From the NCBI RefSeq assembly GCF_014851675.1, contig NZ_JACVAE010000001.1, forward strand, positions 1,860,001 through 1,924,000: a DNA stretch of 64,000 nucleotides, read 5' to 3'. Made by a program: the position numbers and the translations under genes. This document shows positions 9,072 to 17,905 of this stretch, in pieces. Each line of letters starts with the position of its first letter. The stretch's first letter is position 1. The DNA comes from Rhizobium sp. ARZ01. GTDB taxonomy: Bacteria > Pseudomonadota > Alphaproteobacteria > Rhizobiales > Rhizobiaceae. The notes under the pieces are model-generated. The model saw only the letters and a program-made list of their open reading frames with translations, did no database searches and was not told where the DNA came from.

Positions 9072-10178
9072 TTACTTCACATTGGCGCCGACAACGTTGT
9101 CCCAGCCTTCAACGACGGCAGTCTTATTGGCCGCCTGTTCGTCCACCGTCGGAAAAATCGCTTTTGCATAGGCTTCCGCCGGCGGCAGCTTGTCGAGTAG
9201 CTCCTGCGGGAACTTGCCGGCCTCCAGCATGGCGTTGAAGCGCGCCGGATGGCAGTAGCCCTTCAGCCAGGCCGTCTGACCGACGTCGGAATAGAGGTAT
9301 TCCATCCACAGCTTGGCGGCGTTCGGATGCGGCGCATAGGCCGAGATCGCCTGAACATAGACGCCGGCGACAACGCCGCTTGCCGGCACAACCACGTCCA
9401 TCGGCGGGTTGCCATTCAGGCCGTCGCGCCAGGCGAGCAGGTTGTAGTCCCAGGCAGCGACGATCGGCGTCTGACCCTGGGCGATGGTACCGGCCTTGCC
9501 GAGCACCGGCACGAAATTGCCAGCCTTATTGAGTTCCGCGAAGAGTTCCAGCCCCTTGGCGCCGGATTCGGCACCCGGCTTGGCGCCGCGCGAGATACCC
9601 GCCGACATCAGCGCCAGGATCGCCTGTGCCGAGGAGCGCGGATCACCGGTCAGCGACACGGCACCGGAATATTCGGGCTTGAGGAGATCGGCCCAGTCGG
9701 ACGGAACGGCATCGAGCAGATCCCTGTTCACGCCAAAGGCCATGACGCCGTAGTAGTCGCCGTACCAATAGCCCTTCTCGTCCTTGATGTTGGCCGGGAT
9801 TTCGTCCCAGGTCGCCACCTTGTAGGGCTGCAGCAGCCCTTCTTCGGCGGCCGTAGGCGCAAAGGCGAGGCCGAGGTCGACGACGTCGGGCGCCTGCGGC
9901 CCAGTGTTGCCCTTGTTGGCGCGGATCGCCTCGAGCTCGTCGGCAGTGCCAGCATCGGGGTTCAACTCGTTGACGGTGATACCGGGATACTTAGCCTTGA
10001 AGCCTTCGATGACTTCGCCGTAGTTGCACCAGTCATGCGGCAGGGCGATGACTGTCAGCACGCCTTCCTTCGTAGCGGCGTCCACAAGCTCCTGCGGCGC
10101 CTCGGCGCGCGCAAGGCTCGGCAAGGCGGCCGCAAGGGCCAGCGTGGAAACGAATGCACGGGATACAAAACGGTTCAT
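9072..10178 (-). CDS. periplasmic solute-binding protein (family 1, AfuA/PotD-like)
   Basis: 368 aa from ATG 10178, which has CAGGAGG 5 bases upstream; the longer frame to 10280 is ignored. A signal peptide (FVSRAFVSTLALAAALPSLA, cleavage after ARA) precedes a type II binding-protein fold with PDVVDLGLAFAP, YGDYYGVMAFGVN and PIVAAWDYN. It captures the ligand in the periplasm for the ATPase/permease set downstream. Related proteins bind Fe3+, polyamines, phosphonates or hexose phosphates. A phosphatase and an isomerase in the same operon favour a phosphorylated sugar or polyol, by inference only. Confidence 0.85.
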   Translation of the reverse strand: MNRFVSRAFVSTLALAAALPSLARAEAPQELVDAATKEGVLTVIALPHDWCNYGEVIEGFKAKYPGITVNELNPDAGTADELEAIRANKGNTGPQAPDVVDLGLAFAPTAAEEGLLQPYKVATWDEIPANIKDEKGYWYGDYYGVMAFGVNRDLLDAVPSDWADLLKPEYSGAVSLTGDPRSSAQAILALMSAGISRGAKPGAESGAKGLELFAELNKAGNFVPVLGKAGTIAQGQTPIVAAWDYNLLAWRDGLNGNPPMDVVVPASGVVAGVYVQAISAYAPHPNAAKLWMEYLYSDVGQTAWLKGYCHPARFNAMLEAGKFPQELLDKLPPAEAYAKAIFPTVDEQAANKTAVVEGWDNVVGANVK

Positions 10179-10340
10179 GGAGTCCTCCTGTTGACCGTCA
10201 ACGACGGTTCGTGGGCAATGTCGGCGTTGGTCCTTGCATCCGGTCGTCGGCTGGGCCGCTCGTCCCGGTTCCCCTTGCACCTATCTGCGTCCTCGGGGGC
10301 TGCATCGGTGCGTTTTTGTGTAGGGACAGGATGTAACAAG

Positions 10341-10371
10341 TGGACAACAATCAAACGTCCATTATTGTGCA
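10341..10371. promoter_or_regulatory. candidate MocR operator (imperfect inverted repeat)
   Basis: TGGACAACAAT (10341-10351) and ATTATTGTGCA (10361-10371) form an inverted repeat matching at 9 of 11 positions, separated by 9 bases. It lies in the divergent intergenic region between the MocR gene and the transporter operon, where such regulators normally bind. Binding by this MocR is inference. Confidence 0.45.
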
Positions 10372-10401
10372 TTCGACTGTACCAATTTTCAAAGTGCTTC
10401 G

Positions 10402-11883
10402 ATGGCCAAACAGTTCGAAGGCCCGATCCTGCCCTTTCTTCGCCTCGACGTGGCGGCCGCCCTGCCGAAATTCCGCCAGGTGCAGGACCAGTTGCGCATG
10501 GCGATCCTGCACGGACACTTGCGCGCCGGCACGCGCCTGCCGGCGAGCCGCATCCTTGCCGGTGAACTGGGCCTGTCGCGCCAGACCCTGGTGCGGGTGC
10601 TGGAGAACCTGAAGGCGGAAGGTTACTTGGAGGCTCGGCAGGGCGCCGGTACATTCGTTTCGACAGCCCTGCCACGACCCTCGGCGAAACCGCGCATCAC
10701 GCCCGCGCGCGGCGACGAGCCGGACAGCGCCTTGCCCCGTCTGTCGCGGATCGGCGACCTGTCCCGCGACGTATCGGCCGCAATCGGCCAGATGGAGCAA
10801 AAACCCTTCCTGCCCAACCAGCCGGCGCTCGATCGGTTTCCCTTCGCCGTCTGGCGAAAGTGCTGGAATGCAGTGACGCGTGGCGGCAAGGCCGCCATGG
10901 GCTATGGCGACGTTTCCGGCGAACTGGTGCTGCGCCAGCGGATTGCCGAATATCTCGCCCTGCACCGGCGCGATCCTTGCGATCCGGAGCAGATCGTCAT
11001 CACGCCCGGCGGACATGCCGCCTTCACGCTCGCCGCACTGACGCTCGCCGATCCCGGCGACGGGATCTGGTTCGAGGATCCCGGCCCCGTGACCACCAGC
11101 AACCTGTTCCGCACACTCGGGCTGCGCCTGTGCCTGACCGACGTGGATGACGACGGCATGGATGTCGCGCGCGCCATGGCCCGCTATCCCGACGCACGGC
11201 TCGCCTTCGTCATGCCGTCGCGCCACCATCCGCTCGGAGTGACGCTGTCGCTGCCGCGTCGACTCGCACTGCTGGAATGGGCGCGGGCAAACGATGCCTG
11301 GATCATCGAGGACGACTACGACAGCGAGTTTCGCTACGACGGCGCGCCGCTGCCTTCCATGCGTTCCATCGACAGCCATGATCGGGTCATCTATGCGGGC
11401 AGTTTCAGCAAGGCGCTCTATCCGGGGATCCGCGTCGGCTATCTCGTGCTGCCGCCGCAACTTGTCAGCGCCTTCCGCAACCTTTCCGGGCTGATCCATC
11501 GCAGCGTGCCTGTAGAAGCCCAGCTTGCGCTCGCCGAATTCATCGGCGGCGGCCATTTCGCCAGCCATTTGCGCCGCATGCGCGGCCTTTACGCAGAGCG
11601 GCGCGAGGCATTCATGGAGGCCGGACGGACGACGCTGGCCGGCCTTGCCCGCATCGACTGTTCCGAAAGCGGGCTCAACGCGCTCGCCTGGCTGGACGGC
11701 GGCCGGGAGGACCGGACAGCCCATCGCGCCGTGCTCGAGGCCGGGCTACAATGCTATCCGCTCTCCGACTATACGATCGCCACGCCCCGGCCGGGCGCGC
11801 TCATCCTCGGCTATGCCGGCGTTCCGACCGAGCGTATGAAGACCTATCTCAGCCGTCTTGCCGAAGCACTTTCCCGGTCGTAA
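10402..11883 (+). CDS. MocR-family (GntR-aminotransferase) transcriptional regulator
   Basis: 493 aa. An N-terminal winged helix-turn-helix (about residues 25-85, ILAGELGLSRQTLVRVLENL) is fused to a fold-type I aminotransferase domain. The PLP lysine is Lys337 in SFSKAL and the cofactor aspartate lies in EDDYDSEF (303-310). MocR proteins bind PLP-amine adducts and switch adjacent genes rather than catalyse. The gene is divergent from the importer/phosphatase operon, its probable target, which hints that an amino or amine compound is the signal. The family call is secure. Confidence 0.9.
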   Translation: MAKQFEGPILPFLRLDVAAALPKFRQVQDQLRMAILHGHLRAGTRLPASRILAGELGLSRQTLVRVLENLKAEGYLEARQGAGTFVSTALPRPSAKPRITPARGDEPDSALPRLSRIGDLSRDVSAAIGQMEQKPFLPNQPALDRFPFAVWRKCWNAVTRGGKAAMGYGDVSGELVLRQRIAEYLALHRRDPCDPEQIVITPGGHAAFTLAALTLADPGDGIWFEDPGPVTTSNLFRTLGLRLCLTDVDDDGMDVARAMARYPDARLAFVMPSRHHPLGVTLSLPRRLALLEWARANDAWIIEDDYDSEFRYDGAPLPSMRSIDSHDRVIYAGSFSKALYPGIRVGYLVLPPQLVSAFRNLSGLIHRSVPVEAQLALAEFIGGGHFASHLRRMRGLYAERREAFMEAGRTTLAGLARIDCSESGLNALAWLDGGREDRTAHRAVLEAGLQCYPLSDYTIATPRPGALILGYAGVPTERMKTYLSRLAEALSRS

Positions 11884-12054
11884 GGCTGTTCCGGAGTTGC
11901 GGGCGGGCTGGGCGGACCCGAGCGGTTGGCGAAGCGGGCCATCAGCCCGCGAAAAAAGGCCTCGATGAAAAGCGCCCAATCACACGGCTCCTCCGGATCG
12001 TCGTGATCCCGGCGCGCAATGACGTAACCAATGCCCCGCAACATCCCCCGCCCC

Positions 12055-13740
12055 TCAGAACGGTACGGAGCGCACCGGCGTGCCGCTGCGCTGTGTGACG
12101 CCGACGCCGGGGGCGACGCCAACCTCCGCATTGGAGGCGGCGAGCAGCGGCTTGCCGCGCACGATGTCGGAGGCGCGCTCGGCCAGCATGATCGTCGGCG
12201 CGTTGAGATTGGCATTCGGTTCGGCAGGGAAGACGGAACTGTCGATGACCCGGAGCCCTTCGAGGCCACGTACCTTCAACTCGCTGTTGACCACGGCCAT
12301 GGCATCCTCGCCCATGCGGCAGGAGCCGCAGGGATGATAGGTGCTTTCCATGGTCTCGCGCACCCAGGCGTCGATCTCGTCATTGCTGCGCACATCGCGG
12401 CCCGGCGCGATCTCCTCGCCGCGGAACCGGTCGAAGGCCGGCTGAGCGATAATCTCGCGGGTCAGCCGCAGGCAGCGGCGGAAACCTTCGCGGTCCTCCT
12501 CGCGATCGAGATAGTTGAACAGAATGTCCGGCTGCTCGTGCGCCTCCGGCGAGCGCAGACGCACATAGCCGCGGCTCTTCGGCTTGTTTGGTCCGGTCAG
12601 TACCATGAAGCCGTGGCCGTCGAGCGGCTTCTTGCCGTCGTAGCGCATGGCGGCGGGCAGGAAGTGGAACTGGATGTCAGGCCATTCGAGTGACGAATCC
12701 GAGCGGATGAAACCACCGCTCTCGAAATGATTGGAGACCGACAGCCCTTTCTTGAACAGCAGCCATTCCGCGCCGATCAGGGCGCGGCTGAAGAGCCCCA
12801 TCTTGCCGTTCAGCGTGATCGGCTCCTTGCAGGCATATTGGATATAGACCTCGGAATGGTCCTGCAGATTTTCGCCAACGCCCGGCAGGTCGTGCAGCAC
12901 CTCGACGCCCGCTTGCTGCAGCACCGCCGCCGGACCGATGCCGGAGCGTTGCAGGAGATGCGGCGAGCCGATCGGGCCGGAGGCAATCAGCACTTCACGG
13001 CTCGCCTTCGCTACGATGCGCTCGCCGCCCAGTTCGTATTCGACGCCGACGGCGCGCTTGCCCTCCAGCAGCACGCGCCGCGTCATCGCATGGGTGACGA
13101 CGGTAAGGTTCGGCCGGCTCATCGCCGGCTTCAGATAGGCATTCGCCGTCGACCAGCGCACGCCGTCCTTCACGGTCATGTGCATCGGACCGAAGCCTTC
13201 CTGCATATGGCCGTTCGGGTCGTCGGTGGTGATATAGCCCGCCTCGCGCCCGGCATCGACAAAAGCCCGGTAGAGCGGGTTCTTCATCTTGTTGCCGGCA
13301 TTGGTGGCGAGCGGACCGGAGGCGCCGCGATAGGCGTCGCCTCCGTCCTGCCAGTTTTCGGCGCGCTGGAAATAGGGCAGGCAATTGGCATAGCGCCACC
13401 CGCGCGCGCCCAGTTCCTCCCACTCGTCGAAATCACGGGCATGGCCGCGCATGTAGACGAGCCCGTTGATCGAGGAGGAGCCGCCGATGACTTTTCCACG
13501 CGGGCAGTGGACCTGCCGGCCGTTGAGGCCGGGCTCCGGCAGCGTCATGTATTTCCAGTTGTACTTGGTGCCGTTCATCGGAATGGACAGCGCCGTCGGC
13601 ATCTGGATGAAGATCGACTTGTCGCTGCCGCCATATTCCAGCACCAGGACCTTCGTGGCCGGATCTTCCGAAAGGCGATTGGCGAGCACGCAGCCGGCCG
13701 ATCCGGCGCCGATGATGATGTAGTCGTAGGTGTTGGTCAT
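12055..13740 (-). CDS. GMC-family FAD dehydrogenase (choline dehydrogenase BetA-like)
   Basis: 561 aa. The FAD-binding GAGSAG is at residues 11-16, the GMC signature is around [19 protein letters not shown], and the active-site histidine is in [13 protein letters not shown]-terminal [14 protein letters not shown] completes the fold. GMC enzymes oxidise alcohols to aldehydes; those closest in sequence act on choline or related alcohols. It is the last gene of the ureohydrolase/NCS1 operon and has no betB or betI beside it, so a different alcohol substrate is quite possible. Confidence 0.82.
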   Translation of the reverse strand: MTNTYDYIIIGAGSAGCVLANRLSEDPATKVLVLEYGGSDKSIFIQMPTALSIPMNGTKYNWKYMTLPEPGLNGRQVHCPRGKVIGGSSSINGLVYMRGHARDFDEWEELGARGWRYANCLPYFQRAENWQDGGDAYRGASGPLATNAGNKMKNPLYRAFVDAGREAGYITTDDPNGHMQEGFGPMHMTVKDGVRWSTANAYLKPAMSRPNLTVVTHAMTRRVLLEGKRAVGVEYELGGERIVAKASREVLIASGPIGSPHLLQRSGIGPAAVLQQAGVEVLHDLPGVGENLQDHSEVYIQYACKEPITLNGKMGLFSRALIGAEWLLFKKGLSVSNHFESGGFIRSDSSLEWPDIQFHFLPAAMRYDGKKPLDGHGFMVLTGPNKPKSRGYVRLRSPEAHEQPDILFNYLDREEDREGFRRCLRLTREIIAQPAFDRFRGEEIAPGRDVRSNDEIDAWVRETMESTYHPCGSCRMGEDAMAVVNSELKVRGLEGLRVIDSSVFPAEPNANLNAPTIMLAERASDIVRGKPLLAASNAEVGVAPGVGVTQRSGTPVRSVPF

Positions 13741-13758
13741 GACGGTATGTCCCGTTGG

Positions 13759-15222
13759 TTACGGATAGAGGCCCCAGCCGCGCCCGCGGGCGAACAACCG
13801 GGTCAGGACGTAGTGGACCACACCCGCCGCAAGGCATGCGGGGATGGAGGCGGTCAGGTATTTGAAGGCCGGGAGGCTTGCGAGCGTCTGAGGATTGAAG
13901 ATGACCACATAGACGATGCAGCCAACGGCAAGTGCGAAGAGCCCGATCGGATTGAAGCCGGCCCAGAAGCGGTAGGGGCCGTTTTCCTGCGGTCCGTGCA
14001 GGCTGCGCATGTCGAGCTTCTGGCCGCGCAGGAAGAAGTAGTCGACGATGCCGATGCCGGCGAGCGCGGAATTGAGCGCCGAGGTCCAGACGAGGAAGAT
14101 GAAGAACCCGTCATACATCTGCGGATAGAAGACTACGAGGCCAAGCGGGATGAGGCAGAACAGGAAGAGCAGCGTGCCCCACGGAACGCGGCGCACGGAC
14201 TCCGTTCCGACCTGCCGGAGGCCGACGATGGAGGTGTAGAGGATGTTCGCCATCGAGGTCATGTTGGCGAAGGCGACGAAGAGCAGCGCGACGATGCCGA
14301 TGATCGGGCCGGCGATCTTGGTCATCCAGATGGTCGGATCGCTTTCGCCCAGGGCCACGGCCGCCAGAAGTCCGACGATCTCGCCCAGCGCTGCCGCGCC
14401 GAAGATGCCGAGGATGTTCGGCCAGAAGGCGGTGCGCTCGTTTTTCGTGAGGCGCGCCAGATTGCCGATATAGGGCCACCAAGAGAAGCCCGCGGCAAGA
14501 TTGACCTCGACCGCGACGATGAAGTTCAACGTCTTGTCCTCGAAAGGTGGATCGAGCGCCGGCAGCATCAGAAGCTCGCTGAAGGACCGCTGGCTGAGGA
14601 TGAGATAGAGCATCACCACCATCAGGATCACCAGGGCCGGCGACACGACCATGTTGAAGAACTTGATCGAGGTCGGCCCCTTGGCGACGATGAACCAAGT
14701 CAGCAGGATGGCGCCGACAGCCGCGATGATCATCTTGACGCCGGTCGGGTTGGCCGCCTCGCCGGCGCTGAGCGCCATCAGCCCGTCGATCGAGCGGCCG
14801 AACATCATGGCAAGCACCGCAAGCCAGCCCATTGTGAGGAGAACGACTGCCAGCACATAGACGACACGGCTGCCGTTGTAGCCGAACTGGCTGCGCAGCC
14901 CGATGAACTGCTCGATGCCGTAGCGCCCCGACATGCAGGTGGTGGCGAGCGCCGTCAGCACGACGCCAATGATGTTGCCGATGATGATGGCGGCAATGCC
15001 TTCTTTCGGCCCGACGAACAGGCCGACCGCGCCGCCGATCAAGAAGGCCCACGTGGCGATGGCGAGCGCCGAATTGGCATAGGTGAATTCCCAGAAACCC
15101 CAAAGCCTCTCGGAGGGCAGGAGCGGCGCATCGCCGCGTTCAGCGGCGGCGCGATGACGGGCGGCACTTTCGCGTTCGATTTCGGCGGCCGGAAGACCGC
15201 CATGGGCGACATGATCGGTCAT
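13759..15222 (-). CDS. NCS1-family cation symporter (purine/cytosine/hydantoin-type permease)
   Basis: 487 aa with about twelve membrane segments. The start is ATG 15222, preceded by a GGGGGG stretch; the in-frame extension to 15261 overlaps the 56-codon gene. The motif order of NCS1 carriers is visible: FTYANSALAIATWAFLIGG, GYNGSRVV, SWWPYIGNLARLT and NILYTSIVGL. NCS1 proteins import nucleobases, allantoin, hydantoins or vitamins with H+ or Na+. It sits one base after the stop of a small membrane peptide gene, suggesting they form one unit. Neighbours suggest a nitrogen-rich substrate. Confidence 0.83.
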   Translation of the reverse strand: MTDHVAHGGLPAAEIERESAARHRAAAERGDAPLLPSERLWGFWEFTYANSALAIATWAFLIGGAVGLFVGPKEGIAAIIIGNIIGVVLTALATTCMSGRYGIEQFIGLRSQFGYNGSRVVYVLAVVLLTMGWLAVLAMMFGRSIDGLMALSAGEAANPTGVKMIIAAVGAILLTWFIVAKGPTSIKFFNMVVSPALVILMVVMLYLILSQRSFSELLMLPALDPPFEDKTLNFIVAVEVNLAAGFSWWPYIGNLARLTKNERTAFWPNILGIFGAAALGEIVGLLAAVALGESDPTIWMTKIAGPIIGIVALLFVAFANMTSMANILYTSIVGLRQVGTESVRRVPWGTLLFLFCLIPLGLVVFYPQMYDGFFIFLVWTSALNSALAGIGIVDYFFLRGQKLDMRSLHGPQENGPYRFWAGFNPIGLFALAVGCIVYVVIFNPQTLASLPAFKYLTASIPACLAAGVVHYVLTRLFARGRGWGLYP

Positions 15223-15223
15223 C

Positions 15224-15394
15224 TCAGGCCCCCCAGATCCAGAAGGTGATGACGAGGGCAAGCGTCAGCACGGCCATGCCCATGTAGTCGAGCGCAGTCA
15301 ACACGCCTTCGAAACGACTACCGGCTTCAATGTCTTCGTAGATGCGGGCACGCCGCGTCAGTTCGTCCTGCCATGCTATATCGTTGTTTTCCAT
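15224..15394 (-). CDS. 56-aa single-pass membrane peptide paired with the NCS1 symporter
   Basis: ATG 15394 has a good ribosome site (AAAAGGGGAG). The product is MENNDIAWQDEL..., with a basic/acidic soluble N-terminal half and a hydrophobic C-terminal helix ending FWIWGA. Its TGA is followed after one base by the symporter ATG. This arrangement, a small one-helix protein ahead of a large secondary transporter, resembles known accessory subunits such as the small partners of TRAP or SSS carriers. No family name is known to me; a role as symporter partner is inferred from gene order alone. Confidence 0.7.
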   Translation of the reverse strand: MENNDIAWQDELTRRARIYEDIEAGSRFEGVLTALDYMGMAVLTLALVITFWIWGA

Positions 15395-15498
15395 GGTCGC
15401 TCCCCTTTTCGCGCCGCGCCTTATGACGTCTTTCCGCGAAGCAAATGCGGCTCCATCAGCCGCCGATCTTCGAAGGCGGGCGCACCCGCCTCCGGCCG

Positions 15499-16389
15499 TC
15501 ACCGAACCCGCACGGGCTCGGTATAGAAGGGCAGCCGGTCGATCCTCGGCGACCAGTCCCCGTTGTCGGTGACGCGCCGCACATGGGCGGCGATTTCTTC
15601 CATCGGCGCGAACCAGACGTCGCCGCGCGACAGAACCTGTTCGAGGAAGCGGTGCACTACCTCCCAGCGCGCCAGCCGCCCTGTGGCGAAGGGATGCACC
15701 ACCGGAACCCACAGCGCGCCGTGGCGATAGGCGGCCTCGAACTCCTGCGCGAAGGCGGCAAAACCCTGTTCCGGCGCGCGGATCGGCATCATGTAGTCGA
15801 GGTCCATCGACTGGACATATTGCGGCCAGTCGTCGAGGCCCCAGTGCGAGGGCAGTTCGACGAGGCTGCCGGCGTCGCATTCCAGCAGATAGGGAATGTC
15901 GTCGCCCATCAGCGAGGCGTCGTAGTCAAAGCCACGCGAGACGAGGAGATCGGCCGAGCGATGGGAGAAATTGTAGAGCGGCGCGCGCCAGCCGCGCGGT
16001 TTCCTGCCGCTCGCCTTGACGATCACCTCGATGCCGCGATCGAGCCAATAGGCCTCGTCCTCGTCGGAGAGTTCACGTGGGTGTTCATGCAGGAAGCCGT
16101 GATGGGCAAGCTCGTGCCCGCCTTCAAGGATCGCTTCGATCGCCTGCGGATAGCGCTCGATGCACCAGGCCGGCACGAAGAAGGTCTGCTTGATGCCGAG
16201 TTGGCGATAGCTCTCGACGATGCGCGGGATCGCCACCTTCGGCCCGTATTGCAGCATGGAGATCGCCGAGACGCGGCTGTGGCCGTCCTCGGGATGGGCG
16301 ATATGGATCAGACTGTCGGCATCCATGTCGAAGGTGATGCAGGCGGCGCATTTGGCACCATTCGGCCAGGGAATGGGGTTCTTAATCAT
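15499..16389 (-). CDS. polysaccharide deacetylase-family hydrolase (PgdA/PuuE fold)
   Basis: 296 aa from ATG 16389, which overlaps the upstream SDR stop as ATGA; the longer frame to 16872 is a shadow. A NodB-homology fold is visible: CITFDMDADS carries the first catalytic/metal Asp, ELAHHGFLHEHP supplies the metal histidines, and WRAPLYNFS is the third motif. Members cut C-N bonds in acetamido sugars, peptidoglycan, or small cyclic amides (allantoin-type). Without a signal peptide, and next to an NCS1 carrier and a ureohydrolase, a cytoplasmic amide or ureido substrate is more likely than cell wall. Confidence 0.8.
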   Translation of the reverse strand: MIKNPIPWPNGAKCAACITFDMDADSLIHIAHPEDGHSRVSAISMLQYGPKVAIPRIVESYRQLGIKQTFFVPAWCIERYPQAIEAILEGGHELAHHGFLHEHPRELSDEDEAYWLDRGIEVIVKASGRKPRGWRAPLYNFSHRSADLLVSRGFDYDASLMGDDIPYLLECDAGSLVELPSHWGLDDWPQYVQSMDLDYMMPIRAPEQGFAAFAQEFEAAYRHGALWVPVVHPFATGRLARWEVVHRFLEQVLSRGDVWFAPMEEIAAHVRRVTDNGDWSPRIDRLPFYTEPVRVR

Positions 16390-17123
16390 GGCATGACGCT
16401 CCCGCCGTTGCTGCTGACACCCTGGCCGGTGAAGTAGCGCCCGCCGGGACTGGCAAGGAACAGCGCCAGTTCGCCGATCTCTTCCGGCCTGCCGAAGCGG
16501 CCGAGCGGGATGGCGAGTTCCTTTGCCCGCCACTCGGCGCTCATGTTCGCTGCGCCCAGCATCTCGGTGTCGATCGGACCGGGGCAGATGGCGTTGACCA
16601 GCACGCGCGGCGCGAATTCCTTCGCCCAGGAGCGCACCAGCCCCAGCACGCCGTGCTTGGAGGCGACATAGGGCGAAAAGGTCTCGCGGCCGTAATAGGC
16701 CATGTCGGAGGCGATCAGGATCAGCCGCGCCGGCGCCTCCGCCGTGCCCTCCATCAGCCCCAGCGCCATCTTGCCGACGAGGAAACTGCCGCGCAGGTTG
16801 ATGGCGATGACCCAATCGAAATCGGCAACCGGGGTTTCGAGCAGCGGCGCCTCGTGAATGACGCCGGCGCAATGCACGACGATGTCCAGCCCACCGAAGT
16901 TTTCGCGCACCGCCTCGCCGACGGCGGCGACGGCACCTTCGTCGGAAACATCACAGGCAAGCGCCAGCGTTTCCAACGCCCCTGCCCTTGCGGCCGCCTC
17001 GGCCGTTTCGTCCGGCTTGCGGATGTCGGCCAGCGCAATGCGCGCACCCGTCGGCGCAAAAGCCAAAGCGCAGGCGGCGCCGATTCCGCGATAGGCGCCA
17101 GTGATGAGAACGCGCCGGCTCAT
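16386..17123 (-). CDS. short-chain dehydrogenase/reductase (SDR)
   Basis: 245 aa, classical SDR. The NAD(P)-binding TGAYRGIGAACA is at the N-terminus and ALADI after strand 2 favours NAD. The catalytic tyrosine and lysine are in SPYVASKHG, and AICPGPIDTEM follows. It oxidises or reduces a hydroxyl or keto group of the operon's substrate. It overlaps both neighbours by 4 bases, so it is tightly co-translated with the second SDR and the deacetylase-fold gene. Confidence 0.87.
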   Translation of the reverse strand: MSRRVLITGAYRGIGAACALAFAPTGARIALADIRKPDETAEAAARAGALETLALACDVSDEGAVAAVGEAVRENFGGLDIVVHCAGVIHEAPLLETPVADFDWVIAINLRGSFLVGKMALGLMEGTAEAPARLILIASDMAYYGRETFSPYVASKHGVLGLVRSWAKEFAPRVLVNAICPGPIDTEMLGAANMSAEWRAKELAIPLGRFGRPEEIGELALFLASPGGRYFTGQGVSSNGGSVMP

Positions 17124-17902
17124 GCCATCACCTCGCCGCGATCGAGCATCAACGCCTGGCCCGTCATGTCCTTCGCTCCGTCGGAGGCGAGGAAGAGATA
17201 GGGGGCGGCAAGATCCTCCGGCTCCAGGAGGCCGGGCAGCACCTGCGCGCCGACGATCTCGGCCAAGAGGTCCGCCTCGCTGCGGCCGGTGCGCAACGAC
17301 ATGTTCTTCAGCGACAGCATCGCCGCCTCAGTGCGCACCCAGCCAGGGCAGACGGCGTTGACGCGGATGCCCTTCGGTCCCAGTTCCTTCGCCATCACGC
17401 GGGTGAAACCGAGATTGGCGTGCTTGGAGGCTATGTAGGCGGCAAATTCCGGCACCGCGACCCGGCTCCAGATCGACGCGGTGACGACGATGCGCCCGCC
17501 CTCGGCCATATGCGGCACGGCATGTCGGGTGACGTAGAAGGTGCCGTTGGTGTTGATGTCGGTGATGCGGCGGAAGGTTTCCTCGACCGCCTCGTCCTCG
17601 GAAAGCAGCGGCGTGATGCGCTCCAGCCCTGCGTTGTTGACGAGCACGTCGATACGGCCGAGCGGCGCGAGCGCCGCCTTCACTGCAGCGCTGTCGGTGA
17701 CGTCGCATTCGAGCGCCGCGACTGTCCGCCCAAAGCGCTCCGACATCTCGCGCGCCGCCGCGTGGATGCCTGGGCCGGAGGAAAGGATCGTCACCTCGCC
17801 TCCGGCGGCGGCAAATCCTTCCGCAACCGCCCGGCCGATACCGCGGCTTGCGCCGGTGACCAGTACATGATGGCCGGAAAAATCGTAACGGATGCGCCCC
17901 AT
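17120..17902 (-). CDS. short-chain dehydrogenase/reductase (SDR), second copy
   Basis: 260 aa with TGASRGIGRAVA, the NNAGLE motif, and catalytic Tyr/Lys in AAYIASKHANLG, followed by AVCPGWVRTE. It resembles the 3-oxoacyl-ACP reductase-like SDR group often used in sugar-acid and amino-alcohol catabolism. It follows the ureohydrolase by 3 bases and overlaps the next SDR by 4. Two divergent SDRs in one operon suggest consecutive oxidation steps on one compound. Confidence 0.87.
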   Translation of the reverse strand: MGRIRYDFSGHHVLVTGASRGIGRAVAEGFAAAGGEVTILSSGPGIHAAAREMSERFGRTVAALECDVTDSAAVKAALAPLGRIDVLVNNAGLERITPLLSEDEAVEETFRRITDINTNGTFYVTRHAVPHMAEGGRIVVTASIWSRVAVPEFAAYIASKHANLGFTRVMAKELGPKGIRVNAVCPGWVRTEAAMLSLKNMSLRTGRSEADLLAEIVGAQVLPGLLEPEDLAAPYLFLASDGAKDMTGQALMLDRGEVMA

Positions 17903-17905
17903 GGC

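Noticed and set aside
12055..13740. Calling the GMC enzyme betA with certainty
   Set aside because: No betB, betI or choline transporter gene is adjacent; the operon context indicates another substrate.
12727..15249. An 840-codon plus-strand open frame
   Set aside because: It is antisense to the GMC dehydrogenase and NCS1 symporter genes. Its translation is a His/Asp/Arg-rich mirror typical of GC-rich codon bias, with no domain.
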